From Maribacter vaceletii (GTDB taxonomy: Bacteria > Bacteroidota > Bacteroidia > Flavobacteriales > Flavobacteriaceae), in NCBI RefSeq assembly GCF_003634105.1, contig NZ_RBIQ01000007.1, positions 1,674,001 through 1,738,000 on the forward strand: DNA of 64,000 nucleotides, written 5' to 3'. The position numbers and the translations under genes are program-made. The notes beneath the pieces are model-generated. The model saw only the letters and a program-made list of their open reading frames with translations, was not told where the DNA came from and did no database searches. Positions 10,143 to 19,517 of the stretch are shown piece by piece (the first letter of the stretch is position 1; each line of letters opens with the position of its first letter).

Positions 10143-10239
10143 CTGGAAAAGAATATTATAATACAATTACTACGATGTATTAATATATACTATAATATGC
10201 TTGTTGACTTTATAAAATAAGTAATTTTCAAGCATATTT

Positions 10240-10270
10240 TTTGCTTAATCAATAAATAACTATATATTTG
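10240..10270 (+). promoter_or_regulatory. Bacteroidota-type promoter of the PL6-PL17-kdgF operon
   Basis: A TTTG (-33 like) at 10240-10243 and a TATATTTG (-7 box, consensus TAnnTTTG) at 10263-10270 are separated by 19 bp. The -7 box runs into the first operator palindrome (10268-10279), so a bound repressor would block the polymerase. Confidence 0.7.
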
Positions 10271-10292
10271 GTAAACCAATTTGGTAAACCAA
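10268..10292. promoter_or_regulatory. GntR-type operator, two phased palindromes
   Basis: Two perfect copies of the 12-bp unit TTGGTAAACCAA, an interrupted palindrome (TTGGT-AA-ACCAA), lie at 10268-10279 and 10281-10292, 13 bp apart centre to centre. The same units occur upstream of susC and of the gntR gene. The motif resembles the known UxuR/ExuR operator core (TTGGTATACCAA), and those proteins are FCD-type GntR regulators of hexuronate genes. Confidence 0.75.
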
Positions 10293-10301
10293 TTTATAAA
10301 T

Positions 10302-12641
10302 ATGAAACAAATTCTCATTTTATCCGTATTATTTTTAGGAGTCTTAACTTCTTCTTGCTCAAAGAAAAAAGAAGGAAAATCTTTAGTGCATACTATAGAG
10401 GATTTTAATACGCTTGTAAAAGAAGCTAAACCTGGTGATGTAATTACATTAGCAAATGGAGTTTGGAAAAATACAGAACTATTATTTGAAGCAAAAGGAA
10501 CAGCAGAAAAACCAATTATTTTAACTGTAGAAGAAAAAGGAAAAGTTATTTTAGAAGGGGAGTCTAATTTAAGAATTGCTGGAGAACACTTAGTGGTAAG
10601 CGGTTTGGTTTTTAAAAATGGATATACACCAACAACTGAAGTTATCTCATTTAAAAAAGATAACAACACCCTATCTAGTAATTGTAGACTAACAGAATGC
10701 GTTATAGATAACTTTACTAACCCAGAGCGTCATGAGCCAGACACTTGGGTAGCAATTTATGGCAAAAATAATAGAGTAGATCACAATCATTTAGAGGGTA
10801 AATCTAACAGAGGAGTTACTATGATTGTTCGTTTAAACTCTAAAGAAAGTCAAGAAAATAACAATAAAATAGATCATAATTATTTTGGTCCAAGACCTAA
10901 TTTAGGGTCTAATGGGGGGGAGACTTTAAGAATAGGAACTAGTCATTATTCTATGATTAATTCTAAAACCTTAGTAGAGGCTAACTACTTTGATAGATGT
11001 AATGGCGAACATGAAATTATATCTAATAAATCTAATCAAAACACCTATAAGGATAATGTTTTTTATGAGTGTACAGGTACATTAACCATGCGTCATGGAA
11101 ATGAAACATTAGTAGATGGGAATGTATTTATAGGAAACAATAAGCCAAGTACAGGTGGTGTGCGCGTTATTAATGGGCAGCAAACTGTTGTTAATAATTA
11201 TGGAGTAGGATTAACTGGTTACCGTTTTAGAGGTGCTTTTGTTATAATGAACGGAGTCCCAAATTCTCCTATAAATAGATATTTTCAAGTAGAAGATGCA
11301 AAAGTATCTAACAATACATTTATTAATTGCGATCATGTACAATTATGTGCTGGTAGTGATGCAGAGCGTAGTGCAGCTCCTATTAACTCAATAGTGAATA
11401 ATAATATTTTTTATAATGAAAAGAAAGATAATTTATTCACCGTTTATGATGATATAAGTGGAATTACTTTTAAGGATAATATAATAAGCCCTAATGTTAA
11501 GACTATAGCAAAAGAAGGTTTTGAAAGTGTTTCTCTACAATTAGAAAAAAATAATGCAGGGTTATTAATGCCAGTAAATGCGCCAAAAAATGTTGGGGCA
11601 AAATTAAGAGAAACTATAGCTACTAAAGAAAATACTGGAGTAGCATGGTATTCTAAGGAAGATAAAAAGGTAGCGTTATCTTCTGGAAAAACTATTGAGG
11701 TTTCTAAGGAGTTAAATGCCTTGTATGAGGCTGTTAAAAATGCAAAAGCAGGAGATATTATAGAATTAAACACAGAAGGTCCTTATGCAGTTACTAAAAC
11801 GGTTGCAATAGATAAGCCATTAACTATAAGAGGAAAATCTACAAATAAACCCATTATTCTATTTGAAAAGAAAAATTTATTTGAAATTAAAAATGGAGGA
11901 AGTTTAAAGGTAGAAAATGTAGTTTTTGATGGTGCCTCATCTCCAGATAGAACAGGTAACTCTGTAATAGCTACAAGTAAATATTCTATGACAGATAATT
12001 ACAAACTTTTTGTAGAGAGTTGTGATTTTGTTAACCTAGATGTTAATCATTCTTTTGATGCTATTCGTGTATATAAAAATACGTTTGCAGATACTATAAG
12101 TATTAAAAACTCAAAATTTAAGACTATATCTGGTTCTGTTATGGCATTAGATAAAGAGACTGATGATATTGGTATTTATAATGTAGAATATGTAATACTT
12201 AAGAATAACACATTTACAGATGTAAAAGGAGCAGCATTAAGGTTGCATAGAGGAGGAAAAGATGAAAGTACTTTTGGACCATTTTTAGAAATAGATCATT
12301 GTGTTTTTGATAATGTAGGACAAGGGAAACGCAATAAATATAATGCTGCAATATCATTGTATGGAGTACAAGAAACAGACATAAAGAATAATATTTTTAA
12401 GAACAGTAAAGTTCTTAATATGCACCTTGTAGTTGGGGAGCCTCTTGTATCTGTTAGAAACAATAATTTTTATAAATCTATTGGAATAGAAGTTACGGGA
12501 GACCAAAAATATACTTTAGAAAATAATTGGAAATTAAAACCAGGTTTTAAAGAAGGAGAATATACTTTAGAAGAAGATTCTCCACTAATAAAAAAGGGAA
12601 CCAATGCCTCTAATTTAGGGATTTTACCTAGCAAAATATAA
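10302..12641 (+). CDS. Polysaccharide lyase family 6 alginate lyase, two beta-helix domains
   Basis: Cleaves alginate by beta-elimination and leaves 4,5-unsaturated uronate ends. The start at 10302 is chosen because it begins a lipoprotein signal peptide (MKQILILSVLFLG...SSC), while the earlier in-frame ATG at 10281 lies inside the operator. Residues about 30-400 form the PL6 parallel beta-helix, and about 410-779 look like a second beta-helix, as in the two-domain enzyme AlyGC. K243 (in SNKS) and R264 (in MRHG) are 21 apart, the same spacing as the catalytic Lys/Arg of chondroitinase B and AlyGC. E236 and E238 match the calcium-binding pair. Exolytic action on guluronate-rich chains is likely by analogy but not proven. 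First gene of an operon with PL17 and kdgF. Confidence 0.93.
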   Translation: MKQILILSVLFLGVLTSSCSKKKEGKSLVHTIEDFNTLVKEAKPGDVITLANGVWKNTELLFEAKGTAEKPIILTVEEKGKVILEGESNLRIAGEHLVVSGLVFKNGYTPTTEVISFKKDNNTLSSNCRLTECVIDNFTNPERHEPDTWVAIYGKNNRVDHNHLEGKSNRGVTMIVRLNSKESQENNNKIDHNYFGPRPNLGSNGGETLRIGTSHYSMINSKTLVEANYFDRCNGEHEIISNKSNQNTYKDNVFYECTGTLTMRHGNETLVDGNVFIGNNKPSTGGVRVINGQQTVVNNYGVGLTGYRFRGAFVIMNGVPNSPINRYFQVEDAKVSNNTFINCDHVQLCAGSDAERSAAPINSIVNNNIFYNEKKDNLFTVYDDISGITFKDNIISPNVKTIAKEGFESVSLQLEKNNAGLLMPVNAPKNVGAKLRETIATKENTGVAWYSKEDKKVALSSGKTIEVSKELNALYEAVKNAKAGDIIELNTEGPYAVTKTVAIDKPLTIRGKSTNKPIILFEKKNLFEIKNGGSLKVENVVFDGASSPDRTGNSVIATSKYSMTDNYKLFVESCDFVNLDVNHSFDAIRVYKNTFADTISIKNSKFKTISGSVMALDKETDDIGIYNVEYVILKNNTFTDVKGAALRLHRGGKDESTFGPFLEIDHCVFDNVGQGKRNKYNAAISLYGVQETDIKNNIFKNSKVLNMHLVVGEPLVSVRNNNFYKSIGIEVTGDQKYTLENNWKLKPGFKEGEYTLEEDSPLIKKGTNASNLGILPSKI

Positions 12642-12661
12642 ATAATTTTAGATTTTATTAT

Positions 12662-14923
12662 ATGAGTTTAAAGTTCAAAAAAAATATAAGAATAGTAAAA
12701 CCAGTTTTGGCTTTACTATTCTTTATTACAATTATATTTTGTAATGCTCAGGATAAAGTGGAGCACCCTAATTTAATTTTAACAAAAAAAGGGGTAGCAT
12801 TAATTAAGAAAGAACTGGGTACTATTCCAATTTTTGATGCCACTTTACAAACAGTACAAAAAGAAGTAGATGCAGAAATTGCATTAGGAATTTTTACACC
12901 AACTCCAAAAGATTTTTCTGGAGGTTATACACACGAAAGACATAAGCGAAATTTTTTAATAGCACAGAAAGCAGGAGTGCTTTTTCAAATTACAGAAGAT
13001 GAGAAGTATGCTATATACATTAAAAATATGTTGTTCCAGTATGAAGAAATGTATAAAAGTTTACCAATTCACCCTCAAGAAAGGTCATATGCAAGAGGAA
13101 AATTATTTTGGCAGTGTTTAAATGATTCTAATTGGTTGGTTTATGTTAGTCAGGCTTATGATTGCATATATGATTGGCTTAGTAAAAAGGAAAGAAAAAA
13201 ATTAGAAAAAAACTTATTTAGGCCATTTGCAGATTTTATTTCTGTTGGTAATCCACAGTTTTATAATAGAGTACACAACCATAGTACATGGGGTAATGCT
13301 GCTGTTGGGATGATTGGCCTTGTAATGAATGATGATGATTTAATAAAAAGAGCTTTATATGGTATAAGTGAGTCTAATATAGATATGAATGCTAAAGATA
13401 ATGATGGAGGTTTTTTATATACTGCAGGAAAAGCAGGTTTTTTAGCAAACTTAGAAGAACCTTTTTCTCCAGAAGGCTACTACACAGAAGGTCCTTATTA
13501 CCAGAGATATGCAATGTATCCATTTTTAATTTTTGCACAAGGATTGCATAATGTAAAACCAGAGTTAAAAATCTTTGAGCATAAGGATAGCGTCTTATTA
13601 AAATCAGTTACAACCTTACTTAATTTAACAGATGCAGACGGAGAGTTTTTTCCTTTAAATGATGGGCAAAAAGGTATGTCTTATTATTCAAGAGAATTAG
13701 TTACTGCTGTAGATATTGCGTATCACTTTGGAGGTAATAATCCAGAATTACTTAGTGTGGCAGAAAAGCAAAATAGAGTAGTTTTAGATGATTCTGGTTT
13801 AGATATAGCTCTTGGTATAAAAGAAGGAAAAGTAAAACCATTTATTAAAAAATCTATTAATCTTAGAGATGGCGCCCAAGGAAAGCAAGGTGGTGTTGGT
13901 ATTTTAAGATATGGAAATGAGGAATTAACGGCTGTATTTAAATATGCGGCACAAGGCCTTAGTCATGGCCATTATGATAAACTTTCTTATTCTTTATATG
14001 AAAAAGGAGATGAGGTTCTCCAAGATTATGGTTTAGCAAGGTTTGTAAATATAGAGCATAAAGGTGGTGGTAATTATTTAAAAGAAAATACTACCTGGGC
14101 AAAGCAAACAATTGCGCATAATACATTGGTACAGAATGAAACATCTCATTTTTCTGGAAAATATGAAATTGGTAGTAAACATCATTCAGAATTGTACTTT
14201 TTTAATGAAGATAACCCAGAATTACAAATTGTTAGTGCTAAAGAAAATAATGCATATCCAGGTACACAAATGCATAGAACTTTAGTAATGCTAAAAAGTG
14301 AGGATTATGAAAAACCAATACTACTAGATATTCTAAAAGTTAAATCGGCTCAAAAAAATCAATACGATTTGCCTTTTTATTATATGGGACAAGTAATGAA
14401 AACAAATTTTAAGTATTCCTCTTTCCCTACACTAAATCCATTAGGAGTAGATAATGGTTACCAACATTTATGGAAAGAAGCAGAAGGTGTCCCTAGCGAA
14501 AACAATAGTAAACTAATGTGGCTAAATAACGGTAAGTTTTATTCGCTTACTACAATAACAGAAGATACAGATGAATTAATATTCTCTAGATTAGGCGCTA
14601 ATGATCCAGAATTTAATTTAAGAAGAGATGCTGGATTCCTAATTCGTAGGACAAATACACAAAATACACTTTTTGTTTCGGCAATAGAGCCACATGGTAA
14701 TTATAGTCCCGTTTCAGAATTTGCAGTAAATGCATATAGTACTATTAAAGAAATAAAAGTAGTTTTAAATACAGCAGATTACACAGCTATTTCTGTAACT
14801 ACTATAAATGGTGGTACTAAGCTGTTTATCATGGCAAATACAAATGCTTCAAAAGAGGCAAACCATAGTTTAAAAATTAACAACAAGAATTATACTTGGT
14901 TGGGAACTTATTATTATAATTAA
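12662..14923 (+). CDS. Polysaccharide lyase family 17 oligoalginate lyase
   Basis: Exo-acting alginate lyase that releases unsaturated monouronate from oligosaccharides, most active on mannuronate in characterised relatives. The 753-residue protein has an N-terminal hydrophobic signal (about residues 15-28), an alpha/alpha-toroid domain (about 40-390) and a C-terminal heparinase II/III-like beta-sandwich (about 400-750). Expected active-site parts are N206 and H207 in VHNHSTWGN, a Tyr within GPYYQRY (277-283), and the His-rich segment GLSHGHYDKLSYSLY at the start of the second domain. Retention in the periplasm or on a membrane fits the usual order, in which PL17 finishes oligomers. It starts 20 bp after the PL6 gene. 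Confidence 0.93.
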   Translation: MSLKFKKNIRIVKPVLALLFFITIIFCNAQDKVEHPNLILTKKGVALIKKELGTIPIFDATLQTVQKEVDAEIALGIFTPTPKDFSGGYTHERHKRNFLIAQKAGVLFQITEDEKYAIYIKNMLFQYEEMYKSLPIHPQERSYARGKLFWQCLNDSNWLVYVSQAYDCIYDWLSKKERKKLEKNLFRPFADFISVGNPQFYNRVHNHSTWGNAAVGMIGLVMNDDDLIKRALYGISESNIDMNAKDNDGGFLYTAGKAGFLANLEEPFSPEGYYTEGPYYQRYAMYPFLIFAQGLHNVKPELKIFEHKDSVLLKSVTTLLNLTDADGEFFPLNDGQKGMSYYSRELVTAVDIAYHFGGNNPELLSVAEKQNRVVLDDSGLDIALGIKEGKVKPFIKKSINLRDGAQGKQGGVGILRYGNEELTAVFKYAAQGLSHGHYDKLSYSLYEKGDEVLQDYGLARFVNIEHKGGGNYLKENTTWAKQTIAHNTLVQNETSHFSGKYEIGSKHHSELYFFNEDNPELQIVSAKENNAYPGTQMHRTLVMLKSEDYEKPILLDILKVKSAQKNQYDLPFYYMGQVMKTNFKYSSFPTLNPLGVDNGYQHLWKEAEGVPSENNSKLMWLNNGKFYSLTTITEDTDELIFSRLGANDPEFNLRRDAGFLIRRTNTQNTLFVSAIEPHGNYSPVSEFAVNAYSTIKEIKVVLNTADYTAISVTTINGGTKLFIMANTNASKEANHSLKINNKNYTWLGTYYYN

Positions 14924-14937
14924 TTAAGCAAAAAAAA

Positions 14938-15312
14938 ATGAAACGATTTAGTGAAAAATATGTAATTGCAAAAGAAATGCAATGGGAAGAACTTGGAGGA
15001 GGAGTATCAAGGAAATTCTTAGGGTACGATAATCAAATCATGATGGTAAGCGTAAAATTTGACAAAGGAGCATTAGGTGCTCCGCATCAACATTTTCATA
15101 CACAAGCTACTTATTGTGTTTCAGGTAAATTTGAATTTGAAATAGATGGAGTAAAACAAATTGTAGAAGCAGGAGATGGGGTATATATTGAACCCAATTT
15201 ATTACATAGTGCAGTTTGCTTGGAAGAAGGACAGTTGATTGATACATTTAGTCCTGTAAGAGAAGATTTCTTAACTGGTGATGGACCATCTTATTTTGGA
15301 GATAAAAAATAG
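14938..15312 (+). CDS. kdgF: KdgF-type cupin, uronate ring-opening factor
   Basis: A 124-residue single-domain cupin. H50, H52, Q56 and H90 form the metal site (motif APHQHFHTQ, then NLLH), and the residues match characterised KdgF proteins, which speed conversion of 4,5-unsaturated monouronates into the linear keto form (DEH) from either pectin or alginate. No signal peptide is seen, so it acts in the cytoplasm. Its place 14 bp after the PL17 gene supports this role: PL17 produces the monouronate that KdgF handles. The alternative is another small cupin of unknown role, but length, motif and context make KdgF the best call. Confidence 0.88.
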   Translation: MKRFSEKYVIAKEMQWEELGGGVSRKFLGYDNQIMMVSVKFDKGALGAPHQHFHTQATYCVSGKFEFEIDGVKQIVEAGDGVYIEPNLLHSAVCLEEGQLIDTFSPVREDFLTGDGPSYFGDKK

Positions 15313-15392
15313 TCTCTAAATAATAAAACCAATTTCCTTATAAGTGATAAATTTATGAAATAGAACTCTCGTTTTTTTAAATTAAGATCATT

Positions 15393-15455
15393 AGTCCCAA
15401 TTATTAAAATTTGTGTAAGAAACACAGTATTACTAATTGGGATTTGTTTTTTTAA
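15393..15455 (+). terminator. Terminator after kdgF
   Basis: A TCCCAATTA / TAATTGGGA stem (15395-15403 with 15434-15442) encloses a smaller TGTG/CACA hairpin and is followed by TTTGTTTTTTT. It lies 80 bp past the kdgF stop and would end the PL6-PL17-kdgF transcript. Confidence 0.75.
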
Positions 15456-15899
15456 AACATCTTAGTAACAAACAACATTCCACAAGGTTAGAAACTAATT
15501 TAAAGTAAACCCCCTAATCTTTAACTTATGTAAACTATGTCCCTTTACGAACATGGTACTGTAACAGTAACAGATTTTTAGGTAAGCTGTCAGATTTCTG
15601 TAAAGATTGCAGATGCCCTTTAATTTTTAAATCAGTAGCGAAAAAAACATACTTATAGAAAATCAAAAAAGCCTTAATGTATTGATTATAAGAGAAGTGT
15701 TTTCAACTGGGCAACTAAAAAAAAATGGTTCAGACGCAGTAATAAAAAATGTAAGTTAATTACTACAATAAAAGTAGTTATTTAGTGTTTTTGTATTAGA
15801 TTTGGTAAAAAACATCTTTTTGAATTATACAATTAACATAATTCACTTATAATATTGCGGTTTTTATAAAAATACAATGTAAATATTTGGAATATATTT
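15456..15899. other. Intergenic region between kdgF terminator and susC promoter
   Basis: About 440 AT-rich bases with no convincing gene. A 42-codon stop-free stretch near 15640-15765 has a plausible amino acid mix but no proper start codon, so it is not called. No RNA structure or mobile-element sign was recognised. Confidence 0.4.
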
Positions 15900-15928
15900 T
15901 TTGTTAACAAAAAAATAACATATATTTG
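15900..15928 (+). promoter_or_regulatory. Bacteroidota-type promoter of susC-susD
   Basis: TTTG at 15900-15903 and TATATTTG at 15921-15928 are 17 bp apart, a textbook spacing for the major Bacteroidota sigma factor. The -7 box is the same octamer as in the PL6 promoter and again overlaps the first operator unit. Transcription from here would leave a leader of about 335 nt before susC. Confidence 0.75.
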
Positions 15929-15963
15929 GTAAACCAATTTGGGAAACCAATTTGGTTTACCAA
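15926..15963. promoter_or_regulatory. GntR-type operator, three phased palindromes
   Basis: Three 12-bp units follow each other every 13 bp: TTGGTAAACCAA (15926-15937), TTGGGAAACCAA (15939-15950, one mismatch) and TTGGTTTACCAA (15952-15963). The array covers the -7 box and the expected transcription start, which fits repression by the GntR protein encoded downstream. Confidence 0.75.
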
Positions 15964-16003
15964 AAAATACTAACTTATTAAATCTAACAAAAACTCAAAA
16001 AAC

Positions 16004-16062
16004 TATGAAAGCTATTCTCTTTTTAAAATAAAAAAAAGGATAGGTGCACGCCTATCCTTTTA
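16004..16062. promoter_or_regulatory. Hairpin and short reading frame in the susC leader
   Basis: An eight-codon frame (MKAILFLK, 16004-16030) is followed at once by a perfect 10-bp stem AAAGGATAGG / CCTATCCTTT with loop TGCACG (16035-16060). On the plus strand only a four-T run follows. On the minus strand the same stem is followed by a strong T-run (TTTTTTTATTTT), so it looks more like a terminator of an antisense transcript. Whether it acts as an attenuator, an antisense RNA end or an mRNA stability element cannot be decided from sequence. Confidence 0.5.
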
Positions 16063-16271
16063 GAACATTACCTCTTGTCGGAGGGAAGTAATACTTAAAA
16101 CATGTAAACTATTAGGTAAACATGAATTTCTGCTAAATTAATAAAAATTCATTTGATTAAGTTGAAAAGCATTGTTCTATCATAAATAGTGGGTAATGAG
16201 ACTTCTGTTCTCATAAATAAATGCTCTCATTAGCATTTTAGTTTAACATTATTAATATAATAAAATCAAAA

Positions 16272-19200
16272 ATGAATTTAAAAACTAAACTAAGTTTAAT
16301 TGCAATCTTGTTATTTAACATAACATTATTTGCACAAGACGGCTACGTACTATCTGGTACGGTTTCAGATGCGGACAATGTGCCAATTCCAGGTGCAAAC
16401 GTTATTATTTTGGGTACTACAACAGGTACGGCAACAGACTTTGATGGTAATTTTCAAATTACAGTAAAAAGTGGGGATGAACTTCAGTTCTCTTATATTG
16501 GGTATGTAACAAAAAGCGTTTCAGTAACCGGCCAAGAAAGTTTAAATATGATTTTGGCAGAGGATGCTGCCCAGTTAGAGGAGGTTGTTGTTGTTGGTTA
16601 TGGTACTCGTAAAAAATCACATTTAACAGGAGCGGTAGCAAAAATAGGTGGTGATGATGTTGCTGCAGTGCAGACTGCTCGTGTAGATGATGCATTGGCA
16701 GGTAAATTGCCCGGGGTTTTAATTCAAAATCAAGACGGTTCTCCAGGTGCAGCTCCAAAAATTCAAATTAGAGCAGCTTCCTCTATTTCAAGTGCATCTA
16801 ATCCTTTAATAGTTGTAGATGGATATCCAATTTCTGGAGGTTTAGACACCGTTAACCCAAATGATATTCAAAGTTTAGAAGTTTTAAAAGATGCTGCTTC
16901 TGCTGCTATTTATGGTTCTAGAGGTGCAAATGGTGTTGTTTTAGTTACTACTAAAAAAGGGAAATCTGGTAAAGCTAAATTTAGCTATAATGCTTACACA
17001 AGTACATCAAGTAAGTATGCAGATAATATACTTATGAATGCTAGTGAGTGGGCTAATACTATAGAAACAAACGTAGCTAACGGTACTTTTGACATATCTA
17101 ATGTAGATAATACATACCCAGGTATGTATGATTATAGATTAAATGCTCTTAAAAATTCACCTGGAGCTATAAGCCCAGAAGAGTGGCTTTTTCAAAATGG
17201 TAGTTCTACAAGTCATGATTTTAGTATGAGTGGAGGTAATGACGATGTTAATTATTTTGCCTCAATGGGATACCAAAATGCAGAAGGTGTTGTAAGAACG
17301 CAAGGGTATGAGAGATTAAATGCTCGTTTAAATGTAGACGCTAAATTAGGGGAGAAGTTTAAAAGTGGAGTAAGTTTTAATGGGTTTACTTCTAAGAGAG
17401 ACATCTTGGGTCATGACATGAGAGATTTACTAAGAGCTTATGGTGTTCACCCTGTTTATCATACAGCAGAGTCTATTGCCTTTGTACAACAATTAGACCG
17501 TGATGCACAAGCGCTTGGACTTGCAGGAATGGATGCAGGTTATAGAGGTTCTGGTTATGAGGCTAGTAGTATTTATGAATTAGAGCCAGGTATGGCAGCA
17601 CAAGATTGGCATTATGGTAGAGCGCAAAATGGAGGTAATGATGGTTTAGGTAGAAGGGATGCTAATGGTATTGGTGGTTCTGGTGATGCAGGTCCTGCAG
17701 CTAAGCTAGATAATACAGATGCTTGGGAAAAAACATTTTTTGGTAATGTTAGCGGGTATTTACAATACAGCATTATAGATGGTTTAAATTTAAAAACTGT
17801 TTTAGGAGGAGATTTAAGAGATACACAAGCATATTCTCATAGATTACTTGGGTTTGATTCTAGAGCTAGAGATTCTCAAACATATATGAATCAAACAGAC
17901 CTTAAAGTATCTACAGTATTAAGTGAAACTACATTAAGTTATGCTAAAGTGATAGGTAATCATGATATATCTGCAGTTGCTGGTATAGAATACCAATCTA
18001 CTTCAATAAGAGGAACAGCTTTGGCAGGATCAAATGTGCCAGATACGGCTATTCAAAATTTTAATCTTTTAGCACCTGCAGATATTGTTGTTACAGAGAG
18101 AGATGAGACTAGAGCAAGAGAAAGTATCTTCGGAAGAGTTAATTATGCTTATGATGATCGTTATTTAATATCTGCATCATTAAGAAGAGATGGTGATTCT
18201 CGTTTTGGAGCTAATAAAAGATATGAAACATTCCCTGCCATTTCTTTAGGTTGGAATGTACATAATGAATCGTTTTTAGAAGACAATGAAACGTTAAGCC
18301 AATTAAAATTAAGATTTAGTACAGGTTCTTTAGGGACAGCTTCTTTTTTAGGATCGTATGATTCTCAAAGTCTTTTACAAGCTGCACCAACAGCATTTGG
18401 TACAGGTTTTTTAATACCTGATAACGTACAAAATGATGATTTAACATGGCAAACGAACACAGAGACTAACTACGGTGTAGATTTAGGATTTTTTAATAAT
18501 CGTTTAAGAATAGGTGTAGATTACTATACATCAGATATTGAAGATATTTTAATTAATCAAAGTGTTTCAGAAGTGTTAGGTACACCTTCTATAGTACTTA
18601 ACTCAGGAGATGTAAGAAGCTCTGGTTTAGAGATTGAGCTAAATGCAAGTATCGTTAATAGCGAAAACTTTAGATGGAGTATGGGAGCTAACTTATCTAC
18701 TGTAGAGACTGAAATTACAGACTTAGGTGGTTTAGATGAATTGCCTCAAGCAGTTTATGGACAAAGTGGAAGAGGGCCAGTATTTAGAAACTATGTTGGT
18801 GGTGAAATTGGTGAAATGTGGGGGTTAGAAACTATTGGAGAAGTGGAAATGATACACGTTGCAGATCCTACTTTAAACATAGGAATTAATAGTGGAGAGC
18901 AATATGTTGTAGATCAACAATCACCAGGAGAAGATGGATTTGGCGAAATTGATTTTACAAGAACTGTTGAAGATGGAGGAGATTTAGTTAAAATAGGACA
19001 AGCTACACCAGATTTTTACTGGGGTATGACGCAAAACTTTAACTACAAAGATTTTGATCTTTCGTTCCAATTTCAAGGATCTCATGGAGCAGAACTTTAT
19101 AATATAGACCCACTTTATTACAATTCGCAGTGGGGAAGAAGGTTGCCTTATAGTGTTTTTGATGCTAATAGTGATGGTATTGCGGATCATAATGGAGAGC

Positions 19201-19508
19201 ATTATACATTAACTAGAAATAGAACAGACGCTATGATACAAGATGCTTCTTTTATTGCCTTAAGAAACTTAACTCTTGGGTATACTTTTCAATCTGATTT
19301 AACAGATAAAATTGGTTTAAATTCTGTAAGAATATATGGAGCTGCATCTAATTTATTATACTTTATGGCAAGCAATTATACCTCTTACAACCCAGAAGGT
19401 GTAAAAACTTCAGGTAGTGATTATTTAGGGCCAACAACATATGGTGCGCAAGTAGGTGCTAGTCCAGTTGTAAAAAGCTTTACTTTAGGTTTAAATGTTA
19501 ACTTTTAA
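16272..19508 (+). CDS. SusC/RagA family TonB-dependent receptor
   Basis: Outer-membrane importer of oligosaccharides, here most likely alginate oligomers. The 1078-residue protein has a signal peptide ending near LFAQ (residue 22), a carboxypeptidase-regulatory-like beta-sandwich (about 26-100, with GTVSDADNVPIPGANV), the conserved EEVVVVGYGT stretch, a plug domain (about 115-225, with VDGYPI and DAASAAIYGSRGANGVVLV typical of SusC) and a beta-barrel ending in SFTLGLNVNF with a terminal Phe. The susD gene follows by 9 bp. Substrate assignment rests on the neighbouring lyases. The shared operator at its promoter links it to them. Confidence 0.95.
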   Translation: MNLKTKLSLIAILLFNITLFAQDGYVLSGTVSDADNVPIPGANVIILGTTTGTATDFDGNFQITVKSGDELQFSYIGYVTKSVSVTGQESLNMILAEDAAQLEEVVVVGYGTRKKSHLTGAVAKIGGDDVAAVQTARVDDALAGKLPGVLIQNQDGSPGAAPKIQIRAASSISSASNPLIVVDGYPISGGLDTVNPNDIQSLEVLKDAASAAIYGSRGANGVVLVTTKKGKSGKAKFSYNAYTSTSSKYADNILMNASEWANTIETNVANGTFDISNVDNTYPGMYDYRLNALKNSPGAISPEEWLFQNGSSTSHDFSMSGGNDDVNYFASMGYQNAEGVVRTQGYERLNARLNVDAKLGEKFKSGVSFNGFTSKRDILGHDMRDLLRAYGVHPVYHTAESIAFVQQLDRDAQALGLAGMDAGYRGSGYEASSIYELEPGMAAQDWHYGRAQNGGNDGLGRRDANGIGGSGDAGPAAKLDNTDAWEKTFFGNVSGYLQYSIIDGLNLKTVLGGDLRDTQAYSHRLLGFDSRARDSQTYMNQTDLKVSTVLSETTLSYAKVIGNHDISAVAGIEYQSTSIRGTALAGSNVPDTAIQNFNLLAPADIVVTERDETRARESIFGRVNYAYDDRYLISASLRRDGDSRFGANKRYETFPAISLGWNVHNESFLEDNETLSQLKLRFSTGSLGTASFLGSYDSQSLLQAAPTAFGTGFLIPDNVQNDDLTWQTNTETNYGVDLGFFNNRLRIGVDYYTSDIEDILINQSVSEVLGTPSIVLNSGDVRSSGLEIELNASIVNSENFRWSMGANLSTVETEITDLGGLDELPQAVYGQSGRGPVFRNYVGGEIGEMWGLETIGEVEMIHVADPTLNIGINSGEQYVVDQQSPGEDGFGEIDFTRTVEDGGDLVKIGQATPDFYWGMTQNFNYKDFDLSFQFQGSHGAELYNIDPLYYNSQWGRRLPYSVFDANSDGIADHNGEHYTLTRNRTDAMIQDASFIALRNLTLGYTFQSDLTDKIGLNSVRIYGAASNLLYFMASNYTSYNPEGVKTSGSDYLGPTTYGAQVGASPVVKSFTLGLNVNF

Positions 19509-19517
19509 TAAAAAAAA

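Noticed and set aside
10143-10239. Possible riboswitch upstream of the PL6 gene
   Set aside because: The stretch is upstream of the promoter, AT-rich and without conserved riboswitch elements; regulation is better explained by the operator.
15640-15765. 42-codon stop-free stretch with a protein-like mix between kdgF and susC
   Set aside because: No ATG, GTG or TTG start in a sensible place, no family recognised, and such stretches occur by chance in AT-rich DNA. It might be a gene remnant, but that cannot be supported.
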